16,730 bases of DNA from an uncultured Clostridia bacterium (GCA_947381875.1 CANCXY010000048.1:1-16730), one strand, 5' to 3'. Positions 1 to 8,953 are shown, counted from the first letter of the stretch. Notes: a model not told the origin generated them from the sequence alone. Numbers and translations are program-made.

Positions 1-52
1 CTTTGGCGGAGTCCAGAGGCAGAGCCTCTGGGCAGGTTTGGGCGGCAGCCCA
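1..52 (+). repeat. Palindromic intergenic repeat, copy 1 (truncated by window edge)
   Basis: The stretch contains a perfect 8-bp hairpin, CCAGAGGC (13-20), loop AGA, GCCTCTGG (24-31). A linker GCAGG follows, then a second hairpin TGGGC (39-43), loop GGCA, GCCCA (48-52). The CTTTGG at 1-6 looks like the right arm of a further hairpin cut off by the window start. The same blocks recur at 13386-13453 in the same orientation and at 16666-16730 in the opposite one, so this is a dispersed family. It lies just upstream of the SWIM gene. Confidence 0.8.
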
Positions 53-103
53 ACACTCACTGATCCAAACATGGTCCCCTGTGTAAAAGGAGCGAAGCCT
101 TGT

Positions 104-1546
104 ATGGAATTGACAGAACAATTCATCCTGATGAAAGCGCCCAATCCGGCGGCCGCGCAAAATGGAAAGAAATTATCGCAGAAAGGGCATTTTTCCGATC
201 TGTGCAAAACGGCAGACAACTCCCTGTATTGGGCCGACTGCGCCGGGAGCGGTAAAACGCCTTACCGCGTCTCTGTGGACTGGACGGACCCGAACGACCC
301 CATCTGCCGCTGCACCTGCCCCAGCCGCCAGATCCCCTGTAAGCACGCGTTGGGGCTGCTGTATGAGATCCTGGCGAAAAAGAACTTTATCACGGCGGAT
401 ACGCCGCAGGATATCGCCAGCAAACGCGCCAAACAGGCCGCCCGCGCCGCGAAAAAGGCGGAGGAGGCCGGCGCGCCGCCCAAACCGAAAAAATCCAGCG
501 CCGCCGCCCAGAAGAAAAAGCTCGCCAAACAGTTATCGGGGCTGGAAATGGCCGAGAAGATGATGAACGACCTGCTCGCGGCAGGCATCGGCACGCTGGC
601 GGGCGCTTCGGCATCTACCTACGATAAACTTGCCAAGGACCTGGGGAACTGCTACCTCACCGGGCTGCAAAATACGTTGCAGCGCATCGCGCTCATCGTG
701 CGCACCGTGCAGAAAAGCCCCGACACAGCCGACCGCGCCTATGCCGAGGCATTGCGGGAGATGATCTATCTGCACTCCGCCGTCAAAAAGGGGCGGGTGT
801 TCTTAGAGGAGAAAATGAACGCCGAAAACTTTTCCGCCGAGGACACTGTGCTGTTTGAAGCGCTGGGCGGCGTATGGCGGCTGGAGGACCTGCACGCCAT
901 CCACGCTTTCCGCGAGAATGCGCGGCTGGTGCAGCTCTCCTTTGACGTTTCGTTCGACGAGGCGAAAAAGGAATACAGCGAACGCGGCTGGTGGATCGAC
1001 CTCGACAGCGGACGCATCGACCAGACGCTGAATCTGCGCCCGGCCAAGGCGCTGAAATACGTCAAGGGCGACGACAGCCGTTTCGGGGTCTGGGAAGTGC
1101 CCACCTTGTACACCTACCCCGGCGAAATGAACTGCCGCATCCGGTGGGACAGCGCTGTCCCGCGCGAGATGACCCCCGCGGAGCGCGAAAAGCTGCCCTC
1201 GCTGGCCCAGCCCGACCTCGCCTCTGCCGTGAAGCTTGCGAAAAACCAGATCAAAAATACGCTGCTGCCCAAATTTATCGCCGTGCTGGTGCCCATCGCG
1301 CAGGTCGGCATGGTGGACGGGCAGTATGTGTTGGAGGATGTCCGGGGCGGGCGCATTGTGCTGCGCGACAGGCCAGAGGACGGCGCGGACCACGCCTCCA
1401 CCGCGCGCCTGTCCATGCTGCCCGAACCGCCCCAGGCGGGCAGCGCGCTGTTTGGCATGCTGTTCTACGACGAGGCCGACGCCTCGCTCTGCCTGCACCC
1501 GTACAGCGTTGTCACCCCGGAAAACGTGATCCGGCTGCTGTATTAA
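104..1546 (+). CDS. SWIM zinc-finger protein (YehQ-like), first gene of MoxR/VWA operon
   Basis: The 480-residue protein carries a SWIM-type zinc finger (CxCx(n)CxH) near its N-terminus: C70-T-C72, six residues, C79-K-H81, with an extra Cys at 68. SWIM fingers are known to bind DNA or protein. After it comes an Ala/Lys-rich, probably flexible basic linker (about residues 100-150), then a long domain I do not recognise. I chose the ATG at 104 because AAAAGGAG (85-92) lies upstream with an 11-base gap. Reading in frame from a TTG at 38 would translate the intergenic repeat and lacks a ribosome site. The next gene begins 15 bases after the stop. In E. coli, yehQ (SWIM) accompanies yehL, yehM and yehP, and this gene occupies the equivalent functional slot. 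A role as the nucleic-acid or substrate-recognising subunit is inferred. Confidence 0.85.
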   Translation: MELTEQFILMKAPNPAAAQNGKKLSQKGHFSDLCKTADNSLYWADCAGSGKTPYRVSVDWTDPNDPICRCTCPSRQIPCKHALGLLYEILAKKNFITADTPQDIASKRAKQAARAAKKAEEAGAPPKPKKSSAAAQKKKLAKQLSGLEMAEKMMNDLLAAGIGTLAGASASTYDKLAKDLGNCYLTGLQNTLQRIALIVRTVQKSPDTADRAYAEALREMIYLHSAVKKGRVFLEEKMNAENFSAEDTVLFEALGGVWRLEDLHAIHAFRENARLVQLSFDVSFDEAKKEYSERGWWIDLDSGRIDQTLNLRPAKALKYVKGDDSRFGVWEVPTLYTYPGEMNCRIRWDSAVPREMTPAEREKLPSLAQPDLASAVKLAKNQIKNTLLPKFIAVLVPIAQVGMVDGQYVLEDVRGGRIVLRDRPEDGADHASTARLSMLPEPPQAGSALFGMLFYDEADASLCLHPYSVVTPENVIRLLY

Positions 1547-1561
1547 AAGGAGGGACGCACC

Positions 1562-3553
1562 ATGAATATTCAACCTCTTTATGATGTAAAGGCGCGGCTG
1601 GAGCAGGCCGCCGTCGCGGGCGTGGGGCTTTTGAATGAGGATTTCCGCCTGGCCCGCGCCGCCCAGGCTTTGGAGCCGCTGGCGGCGGCCAGCCCTGTGT
1701 TCGCGAAGATCCGCCAGGGCTTACAGGCCCTGCCCAATGTGCCCGCCGCCGAACGCGGGGCCGCACTACTGGACGTATTGGCCCTGGTGGACGCCGTGGT
1801 CTATACGCAGGCCAAAACAGGCGCGACGGGCGAACTGGGCGCGCTGCCCGTGGGTACTGGTACTTACCGACAGGCGTCCTACAGCCAGATGCAGCCGCTT
1901 CTCTCAGCCCTAACCACCAGCGGCGGCGGACGTATGGAGACAGTGCGCGCCACATGGGAAGCGTACCCGGAGCTTTTCACCGACTACCGCGTGCTGCCTG
2001 CCCTCGTGTCCGGCCTCGGCGACAGCTACGGCGATATCGCCGACCAAAACGCGAAAATTTTAGAGCAGCTCGGCCCCGTCGTGCTGCCGCTGCTGAAACA
2101 GGGCTTTGAGCCAGCCGGGAAAAAGGATATGGCGCGGCGCGTGCAGGTCATGGACGAGATAGCCGGGGCGGCGGAGAATGAATGGTATCTGAAACAGCTT
2201 CCCAAGGCGAAAAAAGTGATTCGTCAGGTACTGCTGCTCGCTTTGCGCCGCGCCCCCGCCAACGCGCCCCTGCTCGCCCAGCTCTGCGAGACCGAAAAAA
2301 CCGACTGCCAGACCGCCGCCCGCTATGCGCTGGCGTACATTGGCGCGCCGGAATCGTTGGCCTATCTGAAAGCATTGGGCGAAAAGGACAAGTGCGCCGC
2401 GCTGGACGCCATGCGCTACTCCAGCGCGCCCGCAGTGAACGCCCTATCGGGGGAGTGGATGATCGAAACAATGGCACAGGTGCGGGAAAACCCCGGCTTG
2501 CCCCTGACGGAACCTTTTTTCCATCTGCTGGAACATCTGCGTCTTGGAATGGAGTGCAAGGCCGGGCCGGAGATCTGCGAGGCGTACCGGCAGGCGGCTG
2601 CCATTGGGACAGCGCTGGACCGGGACTATTCCCTGGAACAGAATGGGAAAACCAAACAGGAACCGATGCTGTTCTATTGCCGGGGCGCCGCCTCCCTGCC
2701 TGGCGGGCGGCGGCCTTTCAGCGCCGCCATGCCCTTTACGCTGATCCGTTCCATCCAGCTCACGCGCGACCCCGGCCTCTGCGCGCTGGCAGAGGAGCTT
2801 GCCCAGACCCACGGCGGCCCGTGGGGCGCGCCCGCTCTCTGCGCTTCGCTGTTCACCGACGACAGCGAAACGACGGCCCGCAAGCTGAAAGAAATGCTGC
2901 TGCCGAAGTTCAAGCTGTTTGCCGCGAAAAAGAGTGTCCCCTTACAGGCCACCTTACAGGATGTGCTGTGGGGGCTGTATTGGGATACGAATCATAACCG
3001 CTATGAATACGCTACCTATGCCAATAATATCGTCCAGAACCTTCAGGCGTATTACAAGCCCTCGGAGCGCCCGGTCCTTCCCCAGATGCTGCATCCCGCG
3101 TGGTTTGAGCTTTTAATGAAAGCGGGCGGCATGAACCAGCAGCTCATGAACCTGATCCAGCCTATGGACCATCCGGTGATGGGGCAGGTGTGCGAACATC
3201 TCTACGCCCAGGCCATGCACGGACAGGATCCCAACAGCTATGTCACCTATGTCCACACGCTCAAACGGTGCGGCTGGACAAACTGGGACGATTTCTATGT
3301 GAAATGGGCGCGGGCACAGGGGACGGTGTGGTTCTACAGCGTGCAGGGTCAACTGAACGCGTTGCCCATCTCCGGGCAGGAAAAGGCGGCGCAGCTGAAA
3401 AAGATTACCGATTTGATTTGGGCCAAAAAGATCAAACCGCGCAGCGGCACATGGCCGGACGCGCGGGTCAAGGAAATGATCGCGGAATGGGAAGCCGAGC
3501 CATCCCCCGAAGCGGTAGGAGGGGCGGCAGATGGATCTACAGCCCCTGTATGA
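1562..3553 (+). CDS. HEAT-like helical repeat protein, tandem paralogue 1
   Basis: The 663-residue protein is rich in amphipathic helices. Residues about 143-290 look like degenerate HEAT-type repeats (paired Leu/Ala-rich helices, for example VLPLLKQGFEPAGKKDM at 174-190). No catalytic motif, signal peptide or membrane segment is visible. Its first 200 residues align without gaps to the next gene at 124 identities (62 percent, counted by hand), while the C-terminal halves differ strongly. Start: AAAAGGAGGG (1545-1554) is well placed before the ATG at 1562, and the site overlaps the preceding stop codon, so translation is probably coupled. The 3' end overlaps the next gene by 23 bases. A scaffold or adaptor role for the MoxR ATPase is inferred. 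In actinobacterial versions of this operon I recall another helical family (DUF5691) in this slot, and whether this is a distant relative is untested. Confidence 0.75.
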   Translation: MNIQPLYDVKARLEQAAVAGVGLLNEDFRLARAAQALEPLAAASPVFAKIRQGLQALPNVPAAERGAALLDVLALVDAVVYTQAKTGATGELGALPVGTGTYRQASYSQMQPLLSALTTSGGGRMETVRATWEAYPELFTDYRVLPALVSGLGDSYGDIADQNAKILEQLGPVVLPLLKQGFEPAGKKDMARRVQVMDEIAGAAENEWYLKQLPKAKKVIRQVLLLALRRAPANAPLLAQLCETEKTDCQTAARYALAYIGAPESLAYLKALGEKDKCAALDAMRYSSAPAVNALSGEWMIETMAQVRENPGLPLTEPFFHLLEHLRLGMECKAGPEICEAYRQAAAIGTALDRDYSLEQNGKTKQEPMLFYCRGAASLPGGRRPFSAAMPFTLIRSIQLTRDPGLCALAEELAQTHGGPWGAPALCASLFTDDSETTARKLKEMLLPKFKLFAAKKSVPLQATLQDVLWGLYWDTNHNRYEYATYANNIVQNLQAYYKPSERPVLPQMLHPAWFELLMKAGGMNQQLMNLIQPMDHPVMGQVCEHLYAQAMHGQDPNSYVTYVHTLKRCGWTNWDDFYVKWARAQGTVWFYSVQGQLNALPISGQEKAAQLKKITDLIWAKKIKPRSGTWPDARVKEMIAEWEAEPSPEAVGGAADGSTAPV

Positions 3554-5462
3554 TATCAAGGGGGAACTTGAGCGCTCCGCCTTGGCCGGGACCAGGCTTT
3601 TGGAGGGGGATCTCCGCCTCGCCCGCGCCGCTTGGGCACTCCAGCCCCTGGCCGGGCGCAATCCCGTATGCGCAAAGATAGAATCCGCCCTGCGCGCCCT
3701 GCCCGGCGTGCCCCTCCCCGCGCGGGGGACGGCACTGCTCGACCTCCTCTCCCTCGTGGATGCCGTTTTGTATACGCAGGCAAAAGCGGACGCGTCGGGC
3801 GGCCTCTCCCCCCTGCCCGCCGGGTACGGCGTGTACCGGGAGATCCCCTACGGGCAGCTGCAGCCGGTCCTGATGGCGCTCACCTCGACCGGGACCACCC
3901 GGATGGAGACCGTGCGGGACACCTGGGAAGCGCATCCCGAATGGTTCTCCGACTACCGTATTCTGCCCGCCCTCGTCGCCAACCTGAAAGACAACTACGC
4001 CGCAATCGCCGACCTGAGCGCCGCCATTTTATCCCAGATCGGCGCGCCGGTGCTGCCGCTGCTGAAACAGGGCTTCGACCCCGCCGGGAAGCAGGATATG
4101 ACGCGCCGCGTGGGCGTGGTCGCGGCCATTGAGAAAGACGCCGCGTTCCCCTGGCTGCGCAAGGCGCTTCCCGCCTCCCGGAGCGGCGTGCGCGCGGCGA
4201 TCTTCCGCGCGTTGGGGCAGGGGCCGCGGAACACAACGCTGCTGCTGAAACACGCCGGCACAGAGCGCGGCCCCTGCCGCGTCGCCGTATTGGAGGCGCT
4301 CGCCCTGCGGGACGGGAAGAATGTGCGCGCGTTCTGGGCCAGAGAGCTTGCGAAAACCCCCGGCTTTGTGGATTACCTGTGCCCGGCCAGCAGCGGGTGG
4401 GCGTCCGATTTTGTGGCTGAGGGGCTGCAAATACGCCTGAAAACGGTACTGCGCAAGAGCCGGGGCAGCGGGCGCGTGGAGAAAAGCGACCAGGCGGACC
4501 TGTTCCGATGGTGCGCCGCCGCGCCTCTGAAAACCTCCGCCGCCATGCTGCGCTTCTGGCGCAGGGCGGCCAATCGGATGCCGGAGATTGAAAAGCTGAA
4601 AACCCATGTAGGCCAGCCGCTCTATCTTGACCGCGAACTCACGGACCGCCTGTTAGACAGCGTATGCGGCACAGGCCCTGGCCCACTGTGCCGGCTGTGC
4701 CCCAGCCTGTTCCGGGCACACAGCGGCCAGACGCGCTATCTGCCCCATGCCTTGATCGCGGCGCTGTTCACCCGCCCCGCCGCCGAAGTGTACGAGGAGT
4801 TTTCGCCCTATCTCCGCACAGACGTGCCCCCGCCTGAGGACGCTGTCTCACAGCGGCTTTTACAGGACGCGCTTTTGTCGGCCCTGAACCGGGTATGGCG
4901 CGGGAAGGACGGCGTGTTCCGCGTCGATAAAGGCCACCCGCTCGCCGAACCGCTCGACCCCCGCTGGATCCGGCGCATGACGCAGGCGGTGTGGAAAACG
5001 GACGGCCATCAGCGCGCCATCAACCCGGCGATCTACTGGGAGGCCGTGGAACAGTATGACATTCTCCTCGTCCGCCTGGCCGACCCCTCGGACGCACAGG
5101 TGCGCGCGTGGATGGCCCCCTATCTGCACGCCCGGCTGCTGGAAAAAGGCGCGCCCTATACCTACACCCGCTGGCTGCTCTCCTTCGGCGGCAGCCCCAG
5201 GGACGCACTGGGGGCGGCCCTGGCAAAAAATATCAGCGCCAACCGCCTGTATGAGCTGCATGAACTGCTGTTGGCCGTCGCCGAAGCGCTGCCCGTAGAG
5301 GAGGCCGTGGCGGTTTTGGAAGAAACGCTCGCCTCCCCCGGCCTGCGCCCGGACACGGAAACGCGGTTGCAGGTAGTCATCCCCTATTCCATCGAACGGC
5401 TGCAAACGGGCGGCCCCTTCCCAACGTGGAGCGACTGGTATCATATGATGAAGCTGCTGTAG
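3531..5462 (+). CDS. HEAT-like helical repeat protein, tandem paralogue 2
   Basis: The 643-residue protein is the tandem paralogue of the preceding gene. Conserved blocks include the start (MDLQPLYDIK), DAVLYTQAK (77-85), RMETVRDTWEAHPEWFSDYR (124-143) and VLPLLKQGFDPAGKQDM (174-190). From about residue 210 onward similarity falls away, leaving a different helical C-terminal region. It ends in an aromatic-rich tail (TWSDWYHMM), loosely echoed in paralogue 1 by NWDDFY. Start: TAGGAGGGG (3516-3524) lies six bases before the ATG at 3531, inside the end of the previous gene, so the two are co-translated. An 85-base gap follows, with a weak 6-bp hairpin (5486-5504) and no T-run. The pattern of a fixed N-terminal half and a variable C-terminal half suggests a common docking surface with two specificities. 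The function is not known. Confidence 0.75.
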   Translation: MDLQPLYDIKGELERSALAGTRLLEGDLRLARAAWALQPLAGRNPVCAKIESALRALPGVPLPARGTALLDLLSLVDAVLYTQAKADASGGLSPLPAGYGVYREIPYGQLQPVLMALTSTGTTRMETVRDTWEAHPEWFSDYRILPALVANLKDNYAAIADLSAAILSQIGAPVLPLLKQGFDPAGKQDMTRRVGVVAAIEKDAAFPWLRKALPASRSGVRAAIFRALGQGPRNTTLLLKHAGTERGPCRVAVLEALALRDGKNVRAFWARELAKTPGFVDYLCPASSGWASDFVAEGLQIRLKTVLRKSRGSGRVEKSDQADLFRWCAAAPLKTSAAMLRFWRRAANRMPEIEKLKTHVGQPLYLDRELTDRLLDSVCGTGPGPLCRLCPSLFRAHSGQTRYLPHALIAALFTRPAAEVYEEFSPYLRTDVPPPEDAVSQRLLQDALLSALNRVWRGKDGVFRVDKGHPLAEPLDPRWIRRMTQAVWKTDGHQRAINPAIYWEAVEQYDILLVRLADPSDAQVRAWMAPYLHARLLEKGAPYTYTRWLLSFGGSPRDALGAALAKNISANRLYELHELLLAVAEALPVEEAVAVLEETLASPGLRPDTETRLQVVIPYSIERLQTGGPFPTWSDWYHMMKLL

Positions 5463-5547
5463 AAAAAAAGGCTCTCGCCCGCTTCTCCCCGCCGCAGACG
5501 GGGAAAACAAAAGGCCCCTATGAGAACATAAGAAAGGAACCAGAACT

Positions 5548-6639
5548 ATGGCTGAACAGAATGTACAGCGCCTGCCGGCGGAAGAACTGTATCAAAAGGA
5601 ATTGGACGCGCTGATTGCGGCGGACACCGACCCCGTGCCCACGGGCTGGCGGATGTCGCCACGCGCGGTGCTTACCTATATCACCGGCGGTACATCGGTG
5701 AAGGGTGTGGAGATCAGCCCCAAATACATGGGCAACCGACGGCTTGTGGAGATCGCCATCGCCACGCTCATCACCGACCGCGCCCTCCTGCTCATCGGCG
5801 AGCCGGGCACGGCGAAATCGTGGCTCAGCGAGCATTTAGCGGCGGCGGTCAACGGAGATTCCACAAAGGTCGTACAGGGCACGGCGGGCACGACGGAAGA
5901 ACATATCCGCTATTCGTGGAACTACGCCATGTTGATTGCCAAAGGCCCCTGCCCGGAGGCGATGGTAAAAAGCCCGGTCTACCGCGCGATGGAGTCGGGG
6001 TCGATCGCCCGCATTGAGGAGATTTCCCGCTGCGCGAGCGAGGTGCAGGACGCGCTGATCTCCCTCCTCTCGGAAAAGCGCATCAGTGTGCCGGAACTGG
6101 GGCAGGAAGTGGCGGCGCAGAAGGGCTTTTCCGTCATTGCCACCGCCAACACGCGCGATAAGGGCGTGAACGATATGTCGGCGGCGCTCAAGCGGCGTTT
6201 CAATATCATCGTGCTGCCCACGCCGTCCGATATGGCGACGGAAATCGAAATTGTGCGCACGCGCGTATCCCAGCTTTCGAGCCGCCTCGACCTGAACGCC
6301 CGTCAGCCGGAGGAAGATACCGTGGAGAAAGTGGTAACGGTGTTCCGCGAGCTGCGCGCCGGGACGACACTGGACGGCAAACAGAAGCTGAAAAGCACGT
6401 CCGGCGTACTGTCCACCGCCGAGGCCATCTCGCTGCTTGCCAATTCTATGGCGCTGGCGGGCAGCTTCGGCAATGGCAGCATCGCGGCGGAGGACCTGGC
6501 CGCCGCTTTACAGGGGGCTGTGGTGAAGGATGAGGAAAAGGATAAGGTATCCTGGAAAGAATACCTTGAAAATGTGATGAAAAAGCGCGGGCATGACTGG
6601 CTGAAACTGTACCGCGCCTGCCGGGAGCTGAACGGATGA
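5548..6639 (+). CDS. MoxR-family AAA+ ATPase (YehL-type)
   Basis: The 363-residue AAA+ ATPase shows these motifs: Walker A GEPGTAKS (84-91), a Walker B region ARIEEISR (154-161) followed by the MoxR-typical EVQDALISLLSEKRI (165-179), sensor-1 Asn in ATANTRDKG (N201), and LKRRFN (215-219) with the likely arginine finger. The Walker B acidic pair is Glu-Glu rather than the usual Asp-Glu. MoxR ATPases form hexameric rings that remodel or activate targets, usually with a VWA partner encoded nearby; one lies two genes downstream. The gene resembles E. coli yehL both in its predicted protein and in its neighbours. Start: AAAGGA (5533-5538) precedes the ATG at 5548. Its stop overlaps the next start as ATGA, which indicates translational coupling. 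It is expected to be cytoplasmic. Confidence 0.92.
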   Translation: MAEQNVQRLPAEELYQKELDALIAADTDPVPTGWRMSPRAVLTYITGGTSVKGVEISPKYMGNRRLVEIAIATLITDRALLLIGEPGTAKSWLSEHLAAAVNGDSTKVVQGTAGTTEEHIRYSWNYAMLIAKGPCPEAMVKSPVYRAMESGSIARIEEISRCASEVQDALISLLSEKRISVPELGQEVAAQKGFSVIATANTRDKGVNDMSAALKRRFNIIVLPTPSDMATEIEIVRTRVSQLSSRLDLNARQPEEDTVEKVVTVFRELRAGTTLDGKQKLKSTSGVLSTAEAISLLANSMALAGSFGNGSIAAEDLAAALQGAVVKDEEKDKVSWKEYLENVMKKRGHDWLKLYRACRELNG

Positions 6640-8945
6640 TGGGCGGGCCGGTGATCTTTGGCGTGCGCCACCTCTCCCCAGCGGCGGCGTACCATGTGCG
6701 GCGCGCGCTGGACGCGGCGCAGCCGTCACTTGTGCTGGTGGAAGGGCCAAGCGACCTGAACGGCCAGATGCAGTGGCTCTGCCACCCGAAAACGCAATTC
6801 CCCGCCGCGATTCTGGCCTATACCCAGACGCCGCCCGTGCGCACGATTCTTTACCCCCTCGCGGTCTATTCGCCGGAGATACAGGCCATCCTGTGGGCGC
6901 ATGAACATGGGGTGGAATGCCGCTTTATGGATCTGCCGTCGTCGGTGTTCCTGGCGTTGCAGGAGGCGCGGGAAAAAGAGGCCCTGCGGCGCATGGCCGA
7001 GGCCGAAAGCGGCAAAGAAGCAGATGTGCCCCAGGAGGAAGCGGCGGGGCGCGTGGACACCGAGGCGGTCTACCATCAATTAGAGACGCTGACGGGCGAG
7101 GAACACGACACCTTCTGGGAGCGCCATTTTGAGCAGTCGGGGGACGATTACCAGACGGCGGCAAACACCTTCGGGCGCGAACTGCGTGCCGCCGCCTCCG
7201 ATGACGCGCGCCGGACGGCGGAAACAGTCGTGCGCGAGGCGTATATGAAGCGGGTGATCGCGCAGGCGGTCGAGGGCGGCACCCCGCCGGAAAAGATTTT
7301 CTGCGTCTGCGGCGCGTTCCATGTGGCGGGTTTGGAGACGAACGAGCCGATGACGGACCAGGAGGAAAAAGCCCTGCCCCGCGCCGATTCGCTCTCCACG
7401 CTGATGCCCTATTCCTACTACCGCCTTTCGTCCCGTTCCGGCTACGGCGCGGGCAACAAGGCCCCGGCCTATTTTGAACTTCTGTGGGACTCGCTGAACG
7501 GCGAAGGGCTGGCGTGCGCGCCGTACCTGTACCTGGCGCGCCTGGCCGCCGCGCACCGGGGCATGGGCAACCTTGTTTCCTCCGCCGAGGTGATCGAGGC
7601 GGTGCGCCTGGCGCAGACATTGGCCGCCATGCGGGGCAGCCGATACCCGGTGCTGGCCGATTTGCGTGACGCCGCCGTCACGACGATGGGGCACGGGCAG
7701 TTTTCGGAATTAGCGCTCGCGGCGGCGGACACCGAGATTGGCCGCACGATTGGCGCGCTGCCGGAGGGCGTCAGCCGAACCTCGGTGCAGGAGGATTTTT
7801 ACCGGCAGCTCACGGACCTGCGGCTGGATAAATTCCGCACCGCCGAACTCCAGCGGCTTGACCTCGATTTGCGTGAACGGCTGAACGTGAAATCGGAACA
7901 GGCGGCGCTGCTGGATCTGCGCCGGTCGTTTTTCCTCCACCGCCTGCGTGTGCTGGGCGTGCATTTTGCACATCTCCTGCCCTCCCGGCAGGACGGCGCG
8001 AACTGGGGCGAATACTGGGAACTGCGCTGGACGCCGGAAGCGGAAATAGAAATCGTGGAAGCCTCCTTGATGGGCGATACCATCCAGGGCGCGGCGGCCT
8101 ACGCGCTGAAAGAAAAAGCTGAAAAAAGCGCCTCACTCACCGACGCGGCGGCGATTTTTGAGGATGCGTTCTTATGCGGCATGCCCGCGGCGGCGGCGCA
8201 CGCGCTCTCGGTATTGCAGGGCCTCGGCGTGGACGCCGCGTCTATCGTAGAGGTGGCTGTCACGGCGCAGAAGTTGAGTTTTGTGTCGCGGTACGGCGAC
8301 TTACGCCGTTTCGACGCCTCGCCGCTGACCCCTCTGCTCCAACAGCTCTACCTGCGCGCCTGCCTGACATTGGCGGAGGCATGCGCCTGCGACGCAAAGG
8401 CCGCGCCGGACGTTACGCAGGCGATGTCGGAACTGAACCTGCTCACGCTGAACCACGATTTCTTAGATGGCTCGCGCTGGCTCTCTCTGCTCTCGGAAAT
8501 TTCCGACCGCGACGACCTGAATACCCGCTGTTCCGGCTTTGCGATGGCGATTCTATTAGAGCGCGGCGAGGCGGATGAAGCCCTTTTGGCCCGCGAGGTG
8601 GCCCGCCGCCTCTCGCCGGGCGTCCCCGCCGATCTGGGCGCGGGGTGGTTCGAGGGGCTTGCGGGCAAAAACCGATACGCCCTCATCGCCCGCCTGTCGC
8701 TGTGGCGTCAGTTGGACGATTATCTTGGCGGGCTGGATGAAGAAGGCTTCCGCCGCGCGCTGGTGTTCCTGCGCCGCGCCTTCGCGGATTTCTCGCCCAA
8801 TGAAAAGAACGATATCGCGGAAAACCTGGGCGAGATATGGGGCGTAAACGCCCAGCAGGCCGCCGAGGTGCTGATGAACGAGACGACGGAGGAAGAACAG
8901 AGTGTTTTAGACAGCCTGGGCGATTTCGATTTTGACGATATTTAA
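6636..8945 (+). CDS. DUF5682-family protein (YehM-like)
   Basis: The 769-residue protein lies between the MoxR ATPase and VWA genes, the position yehM holds in E. coli. The N-terminal domain (about 1-235) opens with FGVRHLSP (8-15; G9, R11, H12) and LVEGPSD (34-40; E36). It continues with WERHFEQ (161-167), REAYMKRVI (200-208) and CVCGAFHVAGL (223-233; H229). The order and form of these motifs resemble the TraB/PrgY/Tiki superfamily of putative metalloproteases (GTAH, ELxxxR, ERD, GAGH). An Arg/Glu-rich segment (about 110-140) looks like a flexible insert. The C-terminal 500 residues are helical and unrecognised, and the protein ends in an acidic tail. Start: ATG at 6636 overlaps the preceding TGA; a second ATG at 6639 is possible. 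Family assignment rests on motif and context; the enzymatic role is inference. Confidence 0.8.
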   Translation: MMGGPVIFGVRHLSPAAAYHVRRALDAAQPSLVLVEGPSDLNGQMQWLCHPKTQFPAAILAYTQTPPVRTILYPLAVYSPEIQAILWAHEHGVECRFMDLPSSVFLALQEAREKEALRRMAEAESGKEADVPQEEAAGRVDTEAVYHQLETLTGEEHDTFWERHFEQSGDDYQTAANTFGRELRAAASDDARRTAETVVREAYMKRVIAQAVEGGTPPEKIFCVCGAFHVAGLETNEPMTDQEEKALPRADSLSTLMPYSYYRLSSRSGYGAGNKAPAYFELLWDSLNGEGLACAPYLYLARLAAAHRGMGNLVSSAEVIEAVRLAQTLAAMRGSRYPVLADLRDAAVTTMGHGQFSELALAAADTEIGRTIGALPEGVSRTSVQEDFYRQLTDLRLDKFRTAELQRLDLDLRERLNVKSEQAALLDLRRSFFLHRLRVLGVHFAHLLPSRQDGANWGEYWELRWTPEAEIEIVEASLMGDTIQGAAAYALKEKAEKSASLTDAAAIFEDAFLCGMPAAAAHALSVLQGLGVDAASIVEVAVTAQKLSFVSRYGDLRRFDASPLTPLLQQLYLRACLTLAEACACDAKAAPDVTQAMSELNLLTLNHDFLDGSRWLSLLSEISDRDDLNTRCSGFAMAILLERGEADEALLAREVARRLSPGVPADLGAGWFEGLAGKNRYALIARLSLWRQLDDYLGGLDEEGFRRALVFLRRAFADFSPNEKNDIAENLGEIWGVNAQQAAEVLMNETTEEEQSVLDSLGDFDFDDI

Positions 8946-8953
8946 CCTTATTC

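Noticed and set aside
38..103. N-terminal extension of the SWIM protein from a TTG at 38 (or ATG at 71)
   Set aside because: The extension would translate the palindromic repeat, there is no ribosome site before either codon, and AAAAGGAG precedes the ATG at 104.
803..1573. Long open frame on the - strand opposite the SWIM gene (256 codons)
   Set aside because: It has low-complexity His/Gln/Gly/Val-rich composition and recognisable protein features on the other strand. It is a shadow caused by high GC at third codon positions.
3531..3553. Overlap of the two HEAT-like genes as a frameshift splitting one long gene
   Set aside because: Both proteins begin with the same conserved N-terminal sequence and the second has its own ribosome site, so this is a tandem duplication.
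5486..5504. Hairpin between the second HEAT-like gene and the MoxR gene as a terminator
   Set aside because: The stem is only six pairs and there is no T-run after it on either strand, so the operon is more likely continuous here.
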